The notes: generated by a model from the letters alone, not told the origin. A stretch of DNA of 46,984 nucleotides from Bacillota bacterium (GCA_023398575.1 JAEWSC010000053.1:1-46984), one strand, 5' to 3'; shown: positions 16,064-25,580, counted from the stretch's first letter. Numbers and translations are program-made.

Positions 16064-16888
16064 TCAAACGCGGGTCATAAAGTACAGCGCCACAATCACG
16101 CCCAGGGCGATTCTATACCAACCGAAGGCTTTAAAGTTGCGCTTTCTGATATACCCCATCAAAAACCGTATCGCCAGCAGCGATACCACAAAGGCGGTCA
16201 CCGTGCCTGCCAGCAATATAGCCACTTCCATACCGGTAGAAGGCAAGCCCAGTTTTACTATTTTATATAAACTGGCCCCTGCCATAGCCGGAATGGCCAT
16301 AAAGAAGGTAAACTCCGCTGCCGCTACCCTGGAGGTGCCCAGCAGCATCGCGCCGATGATCGTAGCCCCGGAACGGGAGGTACCGGGAATCAGTGCCAGC
16401 ATTTGAAAAATGCCAATGAAGAATGCGATGCGGTAATCAATCTCATAAACATCATTGATAGTGCAAGGCTGGTCCTTACGCAGGTTTTCGACAATGATGA
16501 ACAGTATGCCGTATACTATCAGTGTTATGGCTACCGTTTGATAGTTATAGAAGATCGCGTCAATTTTATCATCAAACAAAAGGCCGATGATACCCGCCGG
16601 AATGGAGGCGACTAAAATTTTCATCCACAGAGCAAGCGCCTTTTTGTCCAGGCGTGGCTTGCTATCCAGCGAGATTGGCAACAGCTTTCGCCAGTAATAG
16701 ACGACAACGGCCAGAATGGCCCCGAGCTGTATCACCACCAGAAACATTTCCTTAAAAGCTTCCGAAGCATTGAGCTTTAAAAACTCATCAACCAAAATCA
16801 AGTGACCCGTGCTGCTGATGGGCAGCCACTCCGTAATACCCTCCACAATGCCCAGGAAGATGGATTTTAAAATCTCTAAGATATCCAT
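16064..16888 (-). CDS. uppP: Undecaprenyl-diphosphatase
   Basis: A 274-residue integral membrane phosphatase (BacA/UppP) that converts undecaprenyl diphosphate to the monophosphate for cell-wall precursor recycling; overproduction in other bacteria gives bacitracin resistance. It shows the family signatures GIVEGITEWLPISSTGHL near the N terminus and LIPGTSRSGATI in the second half, which form the active site. About eight hydrophobic segments are present. The start is MDILEILKS at 16888, preceded by AGAAAG; the longer frame begins with a basic stretch that is not conserved. It stands alone on the minus strand. Confidence 0.95.
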   Translation of the reverse strand: MDILEILKSIFLGIVEGITEWLPISSTGHLILVDEFLKLNASEAFKEMFLVVIQLGAILAVVVYYWRKLLPISLDSKPRLDKKALALWMKILVASIPAGIIGLLFDDKIDAIFYNYQTVAITLIVYGILFIIVENLRKDQPCTINDVYEIDYRIAFFIGIFQMLALIPGTSRSGATIIGAMLLGTSRVAAAEFTFFMAIPAMAGASLYKIVKLGLPSTGMEVAILLAGTVTAFVVSLLAIRFLMGYIRKRNFKAFGWYRIALGVIVALYFMTRV

Positions 16889-17183
16889 TCGCTTTCTTTC
16901 TGCTGCCGGGCGGAAAGCCATTCCTGTCCGGCACCTTTCTGTTTAGTTGCATGTTGGAAGGGAGCACGCTGCCCCTGCCGCGCATGAGTCTTATTGTACA
17001 TCACCAACCCAGGTATTTTCAACCGCTTTTCTTGGTTGGATCCATACACTTCACTTCACGCAAATGTATTGTATTTGTCATACCTATGATTCTGCGTACA
17101 AAATCCTTTTGCCTGCACAGTTTCAAATTTTTACCTATATGTCAATGTTGCATCCTTCTTGTTGTCATTGGTATGGCATTTTT
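16889..17183. other. Intergenic region between uppP and TetR
   Basis: About 295 bases between divergent genes. It must hold the uppP promoter on the minus strand, but I see no convincing hexamer pair there. No coding region longer than fragments is supported. The TetR promoter begins at its right edge. Confidence 0.5.
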
Positions 17184-17212
17184 TTGACTGAAGCTGTATA
17201 CTCCTTTTATGA
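17184..17212 (+). promoter_or_regulatory. Promoter of the TetR/fusion operon
   Basis: TTGACT (17184-17189), 17-base spacer, -10 TTATGA (17207-17212; TATGAA with an 18-base spacer is an equal choice). The -10 lies inside the operator repeat. Confidence 0.65.
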
Positions 17213-17226
17213 ACACGTTCATAAAA
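17205..17226. promoter_or_regulatory. Perfect 10-bp inverted-repeat operator, probably for the adjacent TetR
   Basis: TTTTATGAAC and GTTCATAAAA are exact reverse complements separated by two bases. It overlaps the -10 element and ends at the ribosome binding site of the TetR gene, as expected for an autorepressor. Confidence 0.8.
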
Positions 17227-17235
17227 GGAGGTCAC

Positions 17236-17778
17236 ATGCCAAAGATCATTGGCGGCTTGCAGGAAAAAATATTGAACGAAGCCAAACGCCAGCTTTTTGA
17301 AAAGGGCTACAGCTTGATGACCATCCGGTCGGTGGCTAAAAAATGCGGCGTCGCCGCCGGCACCATCTACAATTATTACCCCTCCAAAGACCACCTGGTC
17401 GCCTCCTTTTTGCTGAGCGATTGGATTGCCATGGAAAAAACGTTTCAACGGCCTAATGTACAGGGTACAACACCCGAAGCGGCATTTTGCTTAATGTACG
17501 AAGGACTTATGCGCTTTGCAAGGGAGTATCAGCCGCTGTTTTCTGACAAGCATCCCGTGTTCATTGCCGCCGCTGGTTTTCATGCCCGGCATAAGGAGCT
17601 TAGAGAACGTTTAGCCGGCATCATCAGCGGCCCTTGTATGCGGTGGGCAAAATCGCCCAGCACGTTTTTGAATCATTTTGTGGCGGAATCGATGCTTGCC
17701 TGGACCATGGAGCAGCGAGATTTTCAAGAGGTATGGACAGTGCTAGGTACGTTATTTGAAGCAGAGAAAGGGGTGTAG
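17236..17778 (+). CDS. TetR/AcrR-family transcriptional regulator
   Basis: A 180-residue regulator. The N-terminal LFEKGYSLMTIRSVAKKCGVAAGTIYNYYPSKDHLVASF is a classic TetR helix-turn-helix with the YxYFxSK-like NYYPSK recognition end. The rest is a variable ligand-binding helical domain. ATG 17236 has AAGGAGG about 5 bases before it; an earlier in-frame start lies inside the operator and is rejected. Its stop is two bases before the start of the fusion gene, so they are one operon, and it very likely represses both through the 17205-17226 repeat. Confidence 0.9.
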   Translation: MPKIIGGLQEKILNEAKRQLFEKGYSLMTIRSVAKKCGVAAGTIYNYYPSKDHLVASFLLSDWIAMEKTFQRPNVQGTTPEAAFCLMYEGLMRFAREYQPLFSDKHPVFIAAAGFHARHKELRERLAGIISGPCMRWAKSPSTFLNHFVAESMLAWTMEQRDFQEVWTVLGTLFEAEKGV

Positions 17779-17780
17779 GC

Positions 17781-19319
17781 ATGGGGCTTGAGTATTTGTG
17801 GATTTTGCTTGCTGTGAGCGCATTATTCAGTGCCATTGGGTTTTACAAGCATGTATACTTTATTTCCATTGGCTATGGCACCGCCGTGGCGGGCATCGGC
17901 ATAGCCTTCACCATCATGAGCCTGATGGGTATTTTCCCGGCAGACTTACAGGATTATCTGCTATTTTTGCTGCTGCTTTCATATGGCCTGCGCCTTTCCG
18001 GCTTTTTACTCATAAGAGAAATAAAAAGCGCCGCCTACCGAAAGACACTATCGGACGAAGCCGGCGGCGAAAAGCAAATGTCTCTCTTTTCCAAAGCTGC
18101 TATCTGGGTTTGCGTTTCACTCTTGTACGTTGCTCAAACCTCACCTGTCTTCTTCCGGCTGCTGGGCGGGGGTAATACTACTTGGACAGGTTGGGCAGGC
18201 ATCGCGCTATGTTTCGCGGGGCTTGTGCTGGAAGCCACCGCCGACAAGCAAAAGAGCAAACAAAAGCACGCCCATCCAGACCGGGTGGCCATGGAGGGGC
18301 TGTACAAATTCGTTCGCTGCCCCAATTACTTTGGAGAAATACTCTTCTGGACCGGTATTTTCGTATCGGGCATTGCAAATTACCAAGGTCCTGGCCAGTG
18401 GCTGACAGCAGCGGCAGGATACATCGTGATTGTATTTGTCATGTTCAATGGCGCACAGCGCCTGGAAAAGCGGCAAATGCAGCGCTATGGCAGCGATCCT
18501 GCATACAACGCCTATGCCAGCAAAACGCCGATCATTCTTCCGCTCATTCCCCTATACCACCTAAACAAGCAGGCTGAAGCCGCCCCCAAAGGCAAAACAA
18601 ACAGGTGGAAAAGGCGCAGGATCATCGCGGTACTGCTGATAGGGACAGTACTGCTGCTGGGGGGTGTAGGCGCATTGTATGTGAATGACTACTATCGTGC
18701 CTCGCCCGATGCCCTTGCGGCATTGAAATCAGCCCAGAAGCTTGAAAACGGATATTATGCGTTTGGAGAAGAAAGCGCACAAGCAGGGCTGATTTTCTAC
18801 CCCGGCGGCAAGGTGGATGCCGCCGCCTATGCCCCATTGATGCAAGCCCTGGCAGAACGCGGATTTTTGTGCATTCTCACCAGCATGCCGCTTCGGCTTG
18901 CGGTGCTGAATGTAAATGCCGCCAATGGGCTTCAAGCAATGTACCCGAGTATTAAGGAGTGGTATATCGGCGGTCACTCCCTGGGCGGCTCTATGGCCGC
19001 GGTATATGCCGCCGGCCATACGGAGGATTTTCAGGGTTTGATTCTATTGGCAGCCTATTCCACTGCCGATGTTAGCGCAAGCGGCCTTCGCGTGCTCACG
19101 TTATATGGCAGTGAGGATGGGGTTTTGAATCAAGCACAGCTTGACAAAAACGCAAAGCACCTGCCAAGCAGCGCAAAAACCATATTGATAGAAGGCGGCT
19201 GCCATGCCTATTTCGGTGATTACGGCATGCAAAAGGGCGATGGCATGCCTGCGATTACGCGAGAGGAGCAGCAGCAAAGAACCGCCAATGCGATTTGGGA
19301 ATTTGCTGTACACAAGTAA
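17781..19319 (+). CDS. Fusion: DUF1295 steroid-reductase-like membrane domain plus alpha/beta hydrolase
   Basis: A 512-residue two-domain protein. Residues 1-260 are a polytopic DUF1295 domain (3-oxo-5-alpha-steroid 4-dehydrogenase-like): several hydrophobic segments, then MEGLYKFVRCPNYFGEILFW (about 171-190), the GxYxxxRHPNYxGE-type signature with Cys in place of the usual His. A basic linker (KTNRWKRRRI) leads into one more membrane segment (281-299), followed by an alpha/beta hydrolase (about 320-512) with nucleophile Ser400 in GGHSLGGS, Asp446 in YGSEDG and His475 in GGCHAYFG. Orientation would place the hydrolase on the other side of the membrane if residue 281-299 spans it. The stand-alone families are common; the fusion is unusual. 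Substrate unknown. It is regulated with TetR. Confidence 0.8.
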   Translation: MGLEYLWILLAVSALFSAIGFYKHVYFISIGYGTAVAGIGIAFTIMSLMGIFPADLQDYLLFLLLLSYGLRLSGFLLIREIKSAAYRKTLSDEAGGEKQMSLFSKAAIWVCVSLLYVAQTSPVFFRLLGGGNTTWTGWAGIALCFAGLVLEATADKQKSKQKHAHPDRVAMEGLYKFVRCPNYFGEILFWTGIFVSGIANYQGPGQWLTAAAGYIVIVFVMFNGAQRLEKRQMQRYGSDPAYNAYASKTPIILPLIPLYHLNKQAEAAPKGKTNRWKRRRIIAVLLIGTVLLLGGVGALYVNDYYRASPDALAALKSAQKLENGYYAFGEESAQAGLIFYPGGKVDAAAYAPLMQALAERGFLCILTSMPLRLAVLNVNAANGLQAMYPSIKEWYIGGHSLGGSMAAVYAAGHTEDFQGLILLAAYSTADVSASGLRVLTLYGSEDGVLNQAQLDKNAKHLPSSAKTILIEGGCHAYFGDYGMQKGDGMPAITREEQQQRTANAIWEFAVHK

Positions 19320-19346
19320 ACTGCAAAATTGATAAACTTGACACAC

Positions 19347-19375
19347 AAAATGCCCGCCGAAACAGCGGGCATTTT
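19347..19375. terminator. Bidirectional terminator
   Basis: AAAATGCCCGC and GCGGGCATTTT flank a 7-base loop. It lies between the convergent fusion gene and the Calx-beta gene and has T-tracts for both strands. Confidence 0.85.
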
Positions 19376-19426
19376 ATGTTTACACAGACAGCAGAAATGG
19401 ATAGATGAAATCGCCTAATGCTCCGC

Positions 19427-22400
19427 TTAGGGCTGAGCATCCTCCGCCAGCGTTTCCGCCGCTTCGGCGAAATATGTGGTGCTGAAGGTCAGCGTCATGG
19501 TGACAGGGTCGTACACAGAGGGCAGCAGTTCCGTTTTGCCAGTGACAGGATTCGTATACCGCATGCCGATTTTACTCAAATCGGTAATGGCGGCGGCCTC
19601 TTCTGGGGTTAGCTGTACGGTAATGGTTACCGGACTGTCAAACTGGTCCACGTAGCCCGTATCGCCGCCGTCCCTTGTAACAGCCAGGGCGTACTGGAAG
19701 GCCTGGCCAAGGAAGCTGCCATCTCCTAAATCAATTCTAAAGCTGGGCTGCGTATCATCCTGGGCCTTGCGGCATTCCAGGCTCACACTCTGTGTTCCCT
19801 GTGCAGCCTGGGTCAGCACGCTGTCGGGAACAACAAAGGTAACGTTCTCCATTTTAACGCTGACGCCCATTCCCTCCCTGGCGGCGCTAAGCACCTGGCT
19901 GGAGTTCAACTGAAGCCGCATGGCGGCGTCCTGCTCCTGTGGCGTAATGTCGGGGAAGCGAAGAATCACCTGTGCACCCGTATCCTGGGATACGTTTTTT
20001 GCATAGGCAACGGTGCGCTCAAAGAGCGCCTGATCCACGTTTACGACAGTCGCCGTCTCCTTCGCACCGCTGTCCGTCTCCAGGGTGACTTGGGTAGCAA
20101 CCACTTCCTCTTGAACATCCACATACACCACGCCCGGATGCACAGTCACCACCGGCGCCATGGTGGGGGTAACCGCCAACATTGGGGGCAATGTGGGTAC
20201 AACAGGTGTTGCTGTCGCAGCCGGGGGGGCTGTGGGGGTAGGCGTCGGTGAGGGTGCTTCTGCCGGCATGGGGGTCGGGTTGGGTTTTATATCATTATCA
20301 GTAATCGTCACCAAAGCCGTATCAGCAGTAATGACAGCCCCGGCAGAGCTGCTAAGGATAACCTTCAGGGCTTCCGTGCCTTCGTACACATCGTCATTAT
20401 AGATCCTGATCTTGATGGTGCCGGATGAAGTAAGAGCTGGTATCGTCAGCGTACCGCTTGAGGCGCGGTAGTCACTTGAAGCCTTGGCCGTTTTATCCCC
20501 TGTGGCATACGCAACGGTAATGGGTTGGTTGGACAAATGCGAAAGGCTCACGGTAACAGAAGCTTCGCCAACGCTTTCGCGCACAGTCACAGGCAAAATG
20601 GAAAGCCCAGGAACCGGCTTGCTTTCCGTAATCATTACCTGCACCGTATCTTGGTTCAGAACAGCGCCAGCCGGTGCGGACAGCGTGACCAGGAATACAT
20701 CGCCTTCCTCGTAGAGGTCATCGTTTATAATAGAAATCTCGAAGGCAGCAGACAGGCTGCCGGCAGGTATCGTGACTGTGCCGGTTGAAGCGGCATAATC
20801 TTCCCCCGCAACCGCCGTACCATCTGCAGTTGCATAGGAAAGGGTGGTATCCGCGCCTGACACGGCGGATAAAGCGACAGTAAGCACAGCCTTTAGCCCG
20901 GCTTCATCAGCGTTGTAAATGAGGGTATCAAAGCCTGCCGAAGGCAGGGTGTCGTTATCCAAAAGGGTGATGGCTGCGTTTGGCGCACTACCCAATACCG
21001 CGCCAATGGGGCTTAATAGCAGCACCTGAAAGGACTCGGCATTTTCATACAAGGTATCGTCCGAAAGCAGGATATCCACCGTGGCAGATGTCTGCCCTGC
21101 CGCAATGGTGATGGTGCCTGTGGCAGCGGTATAATCCAGGCCAGCCTTGGCGCTCTGATCGGCAGTTTGATATTGCACTGTCGTATCGCTGCTGGATACG
21201 CTGTCAAGCGTAACCGTCAGTGTGGCCTTGCCAGCGTCTTCTTTCACCGAAACCGCGGCGGGCGTAAGGCCAAGAAGCGGCGCTTTGTCATTTTCGGTGA
21301 TCTGCGCCGTTGCAGAGCTTATACCCAGCGTAGCGCCGGTGGGCAGGCTCAGCGCGATGCCAAAGGTTTCGTCACCCTCATAGATCGCATCGTCTAGCAA
21401 GGGAATTTGAATAGCTGTCTTGGTGGCCCCAGCAGGGATAATGGCCGTGCCGGCAGCCGCGGTATAATCCTTGCCTGCCTTTGCAGTGAGGTCATAGGTA
21501 ACATAACGTACGGTAACATCTGACTGGGAGACGCCGGACAAGGTAAGTGTGACAGGCATTTGCGCCTTGTTTTCTGCCATGCTAAAGGTGCTGCCGCTAA
21601 AGCCAATCTGCGGTTCCCCTTCGTTATCGCGTATGGTGAAGGCGGCGCTGCTCAAAGCAAGGATTGCGCCAACGGGGTTTGACAGCGTAACGGTAAAGGA
21701 TTCATCGCCCTCGTATATGCTGTCATCCAACAACGGTACCAGTACAGACCCCTGGGTCTGGCCGCCGGGAATGGTTAGTATGCCCTGCGTGGCGGTGAAG
21801 TCGGCGCCCGGTTGGGCTGTGCCTGCAGCGGTTGCGTATGCTACCGTTACAGCCGACTGGCTTTTACCGGAAAGGGAAACCGTGAGCATACCGCTCCCGC
21901 CGTTTTCCTTTTTCTCAAAAGCCGCAGCAGAAAAGCTGATAGACGGCATGGCTTCCGTGTCGGTCAAAACAACACTGGCGGTATCTGTGCCGAGGGTGGC
22001 AATGGTGCTTTGCTGCAGCACCACCAGGAAATTTTCATTTCCCTCGTACAAGTCATCATCCGCAAGAGGAATGGATATGGAAGCAGTAGTACTGCCGCCG
22101 GGGATGGTCTTTGTGCCGGAGGTCTGCGTAAAATCGCCCGGCGCGGTGGCAGTGCCAGCCTGGGTAACATAGTGTAAAACCATGTCAGCCTGTGCTGGAA
22201 CGGTTATGTTCAGGCTCAGCACAGCATTGGCTGCATTTTCACTGACCGTATAGGTGTCAGGTGAGAACCCAATTTGCGGCTGTGTTTCGTTGTCGTCAAT
22301 ATTCACTGCGGCCGATTCTTCGCTTACAGTTGCCCCTGATAAAGCGATCAAACTGACAAAGAAGGATTCGCCTTCTTCGTACAGGCCATCTTCCAGTACA

Positions 22401-25327
22401 GGCACCTCCAACGTACCGGATAAGCTGTCTCCAGGAATCGTAAGCGTGCCGGAAGCATTCGTGTAATCAAACCCCGCCTTGGCCGTGCCTTCTGCCGTGG
22501 CGTACTGTATTTGGGTATCCCGCTGCGCCTTACCGGTCAGGTTTACACGCAGCACAGCATGGCCATCGCCTTCACCCACAGGGTAGGCATCCTTCTCAAA
22601 GCTGGCTTGCGGCATCGCCTCATTGTCATCAATGGTAACGGTGGCTGTCCCAGCGCCAAGCCCTGCAACCGTTGGCGCGAACAGGCTGACGGTAAATGCT
22701 TCGCTGCCGTCATACCAGTTGTCGTCCTTGACATTGATGGCAATGGAGCCTGTGGTCTCACCCGCGTCAATGGTCAGCGTGCCAACCTTGGCGGTATAAT
22801 CGCCCCCCGCGGTGGCCGTTCCATCCGCCGTTTCGTATTCTACGGTCACATCCTCCTGGCAGGGTGCGGTCAAGCGTACAGGCAAGGTAACGTTGCCGTT
22901 CTGCTCGGTCACTGTAACGGTACTATCGGAAAAGTCAATAGTTGGCCTTTCCTCGTCATCGGTGATGGTGACGGCGGCTGCCGTATCGCCCAAGGTTGCA
23001 TGTACAGGGTTGGAAAGGTTGACTGTAAATTCTTTTTCCGACCCATAGACGTTGTTTTGCAAAATCGGTATAGTGATCTCAGCTTCACTGCTTCCAGCAG
23101 GCAGGGCCACTGTGCCGGAAACGGCGGTATACTCGGAACCGGCCTTGGCTGTGCCATTTACGGTAGCATAGTCCACGGTTGCAGCAAACGCGGTGGCGCC
23201 GGTCAAGCGGACGGTCAATACCGCGTTCTCGCTCCCTTCGCTTATGCTCAGGGTACTATCTTCAAAGCTGAAAACAGGCGGAGCATCATCGTTTTCTATG
23301 GTGAAAACAGCAGAAGCCGTGCCCAGCAACGCGATGGTTGAATCAGAGAGGGTAACACTCAGTGTTTTATCACTTTCATACACCGCATTGCCTAGCAGCG
23401 GGATGCTGATTTCGGCAGTGGTTTCACCTTCCAGCATGGTAACCGTGCCCAACGCAGCTGTATAATCCGTTCCGGCTTTTGCTGCCAGGTCAGACGTAGC
23501 GTAATTCACAGTGACAGGCCCTTGCACTGCGCCGGAGAGAACAACCTGCAGCGTACCTGTTCCGGCGTTTTCAGCCGCGGAAAATGCGGCAACCGAAAAG
23601 CCAATGCTGGGCGTGTCTTCATTGTCGGTGATGGTCACGGTGGCTGTATCCGTTGAAATTGTTGCGCCAGATGGGTCAAAAAGCGTGATGGTAAAGGATT
23701 CATTTGCCGCTTCATAGATACTGTCGTTGAGGATGTCAATACTAAAAGTAGCGGAGCTCGTTTTGCCGGGAATCTCAATGGTGCCGGATGCGGCGGTGTA
23801 GTCGCTGCCGGCTTGGGCAGAACCATTCCCCGTTGCATAGTGTACTGTGGTGCTCCCCTGAGCCTGGCCTGAAAGGGATACAGATAGCGTAACCGTACCC
23901 ACATCTTCGCTGACGGTAATCTCGGTATCGTCAAAGCTGATGGCAGGCATGCTCTCGCTGTCTGTTACCGTTACCGTTGCTGTATCTGTTCCAAGGGCTG
24001 CAACGGCGGGGTTGGAAAGCTTCACCTGAAAATCTTCGATGCCCTCATAATAGTTGTCATCCATGAGCGATATGCTGATGGTTTTGCTGGTTTCACCACC
24101 ATCTATGGTCAGTGTTCCTGATCTGGCGGTGTAATCGCTGCCAGCTGCGGCGGTGCCATCAATGGTTGTATAATCAACAGTCACACTGTTTTGGCAGACG
24201 CCCGATAACATTACCTCAAGATTAAAATCGCCATTCCGCTCTGTTTGATCGTCGGGGGCTGCAGAAAACGCCACAGTAGGCTGCGCTTCATCATCATCAA
24301 TGGTGATGGTGGCAGTCTTTTGTGTGCCTAATTCCCCATTTACAGGAGAAGACAAAGCAAGGGTAAAGGATTCGCTGCCCTCATATACTTCGTCATGCAA
24401 AAGCATCAGTGTAATATTGCCGCTGGTTTCGCCGGCCGGTATAGTCAGCGTGCCGGTTGCCTCGGTATAGTCAGACCCAGGAGTTGCTGTGCCCAAGGCG
24501 GTGGCGTAGCTTACCGTTGTGGGGGACGATGATTTTTTGGAAAGCGTGACTGGCACGGTTACCGAACCGCTTTCTTCTCCTGCGTTTATTTCGGGGGTAC
24601 CTATGCCAATGGCTGTTTGCGGATCGTCATTGCGAATGGTGACGGTGCAGGTTTCGCTGTTTACTGTTACACCAGCGCTGTTGGAAAGCGTTACGGTAAA
24701 GGTTTCATCTGCCTCATAATCCGTATCATCCAAAATGCCTATAGTGATATTCAATCCCGTTTCATTGCCGTTGACAAACACAGAGCCGTTATCGACTGCA
24801 TTGTAATCCACATCCGCTGTCGCGGTGCAGCCAACGGAGCTGGTGGAATAGTAAATGTAGGCACCCATGGGAAAGGAGGTCATGTTCACGTGCAGGGTAA
24901 TAGAACCAGCCGCCTCGTTCACAGCAACCGCCGTTTGAGAAAAGCTTACCGACGGCCCATAGCTGACATGCACGTTTCCGCTCCACCCGCCGGATGGCGG
25001 CAGTTTTTCATTTGATGGATTGATCGATGTGGAATAAGCATACATTGTGTTTCCGTTTACCCGCAGCTCCCAGCGGCCGTCCCAAAAACCCAGGGTACCA
25101 TTGCCGCCAACTTCCTGGTTAAAGTAATAGCACTTTCCATTCCATTCCGAAGAACCATCCGCATACACGCCATTGAGTGCTGCATTGCCGGCCCCCGATA
25201 CGGTGACAATCGGCCCGCCTACCGCTTTTGCCGTATGCACAGGCAAGGCAAACAGAGCGGTGCACATTACAAGTGCAAACGCAAGTAAGGCGGCTAAAGC
25301 ATACTTCTTTTTTTGCAGGATCATCAT
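19427..25327 (-). CDS. Giant secreted protein with 14 tandem Calx-beta domains
   Basis: A 1966-residue exported protein. Residues 1-35 are a signal peptide (basic KKK, hydrophobic core, cleavage near TAKA-VGG). Residues 37-120 form a small Trp/Gly/Tyr-rich module (GAGNAALNGVYADG, then FWDGRWELRV) seen in extracellular proteins. About 125-1680 hold fourteen Calx-beta repeats of roughly 110 residues, each with a GTAxAGxDYTxxxGTLTIPxGxT strand pair, an acidic DDxxYEGxExF block and a TATVTIxDNE end; these bind calcium in known cases. A Pro/Thr-rich linker (about 1680-1736) leads to a 230-residue C-terminal domain. No LPXTG, SLH, choline-binding or membrane anchor is visible. The start is one of two adjacent ATG codons (25327 or 25324) after GGAGG. 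It likely acts in adhesion or as a surface/matrix protein. Confidence 0.9.
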   Translation of the reverse strand: MMILQKKKYALAALLAFALVMCTALFALPVHTAKAVGGPIVTVSGAGNAALNGVYADGSSEWNGKCYYFNQEVGGNGTLGFWDGRWELRVNGNTMYAYSTSINPSNEKLPPSGGWSGNVHVSYGPSVSFSQTAVAVNEAAGSITLHVNMTSFPMGAYIYYSTSSVGCTATADVDYNAVDNGSVFVNGNETGLNITIGILDDTDYEADETFTVTLSNSAGVTVNSETCTVTIRNDDPQTAIGIGTPEINAGEESGSVTVPVTLSKKSSSPTTVSYATALGTATPGSDYTEATGTLTIPAGETSGNITLMLLHDEVYEGSESFTLALSSPVNGELGTQKTATITIDDDEAQPTVAFSAAPDDQTERNGDFNLEVMLSGVCQNSVTVDYTTIDGTAAAGSDYTARSGTLTIDGGETSKTISISLMDDNYYEGIEDFQVKLSNPAVAALGTDTATVTVTDSESMPAISFDDTEITVSEDVGTVTLSVSLSGQAQGSTTVHYATGNGSAQAGSDYTAASGTIEIPGKTSSATFSIDILNDSIYEAANESFTITLFDPSGATISTDTATVTITDNEDTPSIGFSVAAFSAAENAGTGTLQVVLSGAVQGPVTVNYATSDLAAKAGTDYTAALGTVTMLEGETTAEISIPLLGNAVYESDKTLSVTLSDSTIALLGTASAVFTIENDDAPPVFSFEDSTLSISEGSENAVLTVRLTGATAFAATVDYATVNGTAKAGSEYTAVSGTVALPAGSSEAEITIPILQNNVYGSEKEFTVNLSNPVHATLGDTAAAVTITDDEERPTIDFSDSTVTVTEQNGNVTLPVRLTAPCQEDVTVEYETADGTATAGGDYTAKVGTLTIDAGETTGSIAINVKDDNWYDGSEAFTVSLFAPTVAGLGAGTATVTIDDNEAMPQASFEKDAYPVGEGDGHAVLRVNLTGKAQRDTQIQYATAEGTAKAGFDYTNASGTLTIPGDSLSGTLEVPVLEDGLYEEGESFFVSLIALSGATVSEESAAVNIDDNETQPQIGFSPDTYTVSENAANAVLSLNITVPAQADMVLHYVTQAGTATAPGDFTQTSGTKTIPGGSTTASISIPLADDDLYEGNENFLVVLQQSTIATLGTDTASVVLTDTEAMPSISFSAAAFEKKENGGSGMLTVSLSGKSQSAVTVAYATAAGTAQPGADFTATQGILTIPGGQTQGSVLVPLLDDSIYEGDESFTVTLSNPVGAILALSSAAFTIRDNEGEPQIGFSGSTFSMAENKAQMPVTLTLSGVSQSDVTVRYVTYDLTAKAGKDYTAAAGTAIIPAGATKTAIQIPLLDDAIYEGDETFGIALSLPTGATLGISSATAQITENDKAPLLGLTPAAVSVKEDAGKATLTVTLDSVSSSDTTVQYQTADQSAKAGLDYTAATGTITIAAGQTSATVDILLSDDTLYENAESFQVLLLSPIGAVLGSAPNAAITLLDNDTLPSAGFDTLIYNADEAGLKAVLTVALSAVSGADTTLSYATADGTAVAGEDYAASTGTVTIPAGSLSAAFEISIINDDLYEEGDVFLVTLSAPAGAVLNQDTVQVMITESKPVPGLSILPVTVRESVGEASVTVSLSHLSNQPITVAYATGDKTAKASSDYRASSGTLTIPALTSSGTIKIRIYNDDVYEGTEALKVILSSSAGAVITADTALVTITDNDIKPNPTPMPAEAPSPTPTPTAPPAATATPVVPTLPPMLAVTPTMAPVVTVHPGVVYVDVQEEVVATQVTLETDSGAKETATVVNVDQALFERTVAYAKNVSQDTGAQVILRFPDITPQEQDAAMRLQLNSSQVLSAAREGMGVSVKMENVTFVVPDSVLTQAAQGTQSVSLECRKAQDDTQPSFRIDLGDGSFLGQAFQYALAVTRDGGDTGYVDQFDSPVTITVQLTPEEAAAITDLSKIGMRYTNPVTGKTELLPSVYDPVTMTLTFSTTYFAEAAETLAEDAQP

Positions 25328-25418
25328 TGTTCCTCCACTCCACTGGGCAGCATTATGATATGGGCAGTACATGCTGGAATTGTTATCCCTTATAATAGAT
25401 ATGACACTTTTCTACCAA

Positions 25419-25447
25419 AGTATAGCACAATGGTACCCCACTCACAA
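25419..25447 (-). promoter_or_regulatory. Promoter of the Calx-beta gene
   Basis: Minus strand: -35 TTGTGA (25442-25447), 17-base spacer, -10 TATACT (25419-25424). Transcription would start near 25411, giving a leader of about 85 bases. Confidence 0.65.
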
Positions 25448-25500
25448 GACAAGATGCACGCGTTTTTGTGTGAAGATTCCAGCCTTTTTGTTTTTCCAAT

Positions 25501-25532
25501 ACGAAAAGCGCGGCGTGTGCCGCGCTTTTCGT
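25501..25532. terminator. Perfect 14-bp hairpin (cluster element 1)
   Basis: ACGAAAAGCGCGGC pairs perfectly with GCCGCGCTTTTCGT around GTGT. Its core AGCGCGGC-GTGT-GCCGCGCT is repeated exactly at 25735-25754. The arms carry A/T runs like a bidirectional terminator. Confidence 0.75.
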
Positions 25533-25533
25533 G

Positions 25534-25561
25534 TCAAAAAAGTGGCATGCCACTTTTTTGA
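25534..25561. terminator. Perfect 28-base palindrome (cluster element 2), bidirectional terminator-like
   Basis: A fully self-complementary sequence with six A residues, GTGGCATGCCAC at its centre and six T residues. It begins two bases after the first hairpin. In RNA it forms a GC-rich stem followed by a U-run in either direction, so it can terminate transcripts from either side. Confidence 0.75.
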
Positions 25562-25580
25562 GTTTTTCCCTCGCTACACT

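Noticed and set aside
20160..20402. Gly/Val-rich plus-strand frame in the Calx-beta gene
   Set aside because: It is the complement of the Pro/Thr-rich linker coding region.
19427..25327. Regular repeats of about 330 bases as a CRISPR or tandem DNA repeat
   Set aside because: The periodicity is from diverged Calx-beta protein domains in an intact frame; DNA copies are not identical and there are no spacers.
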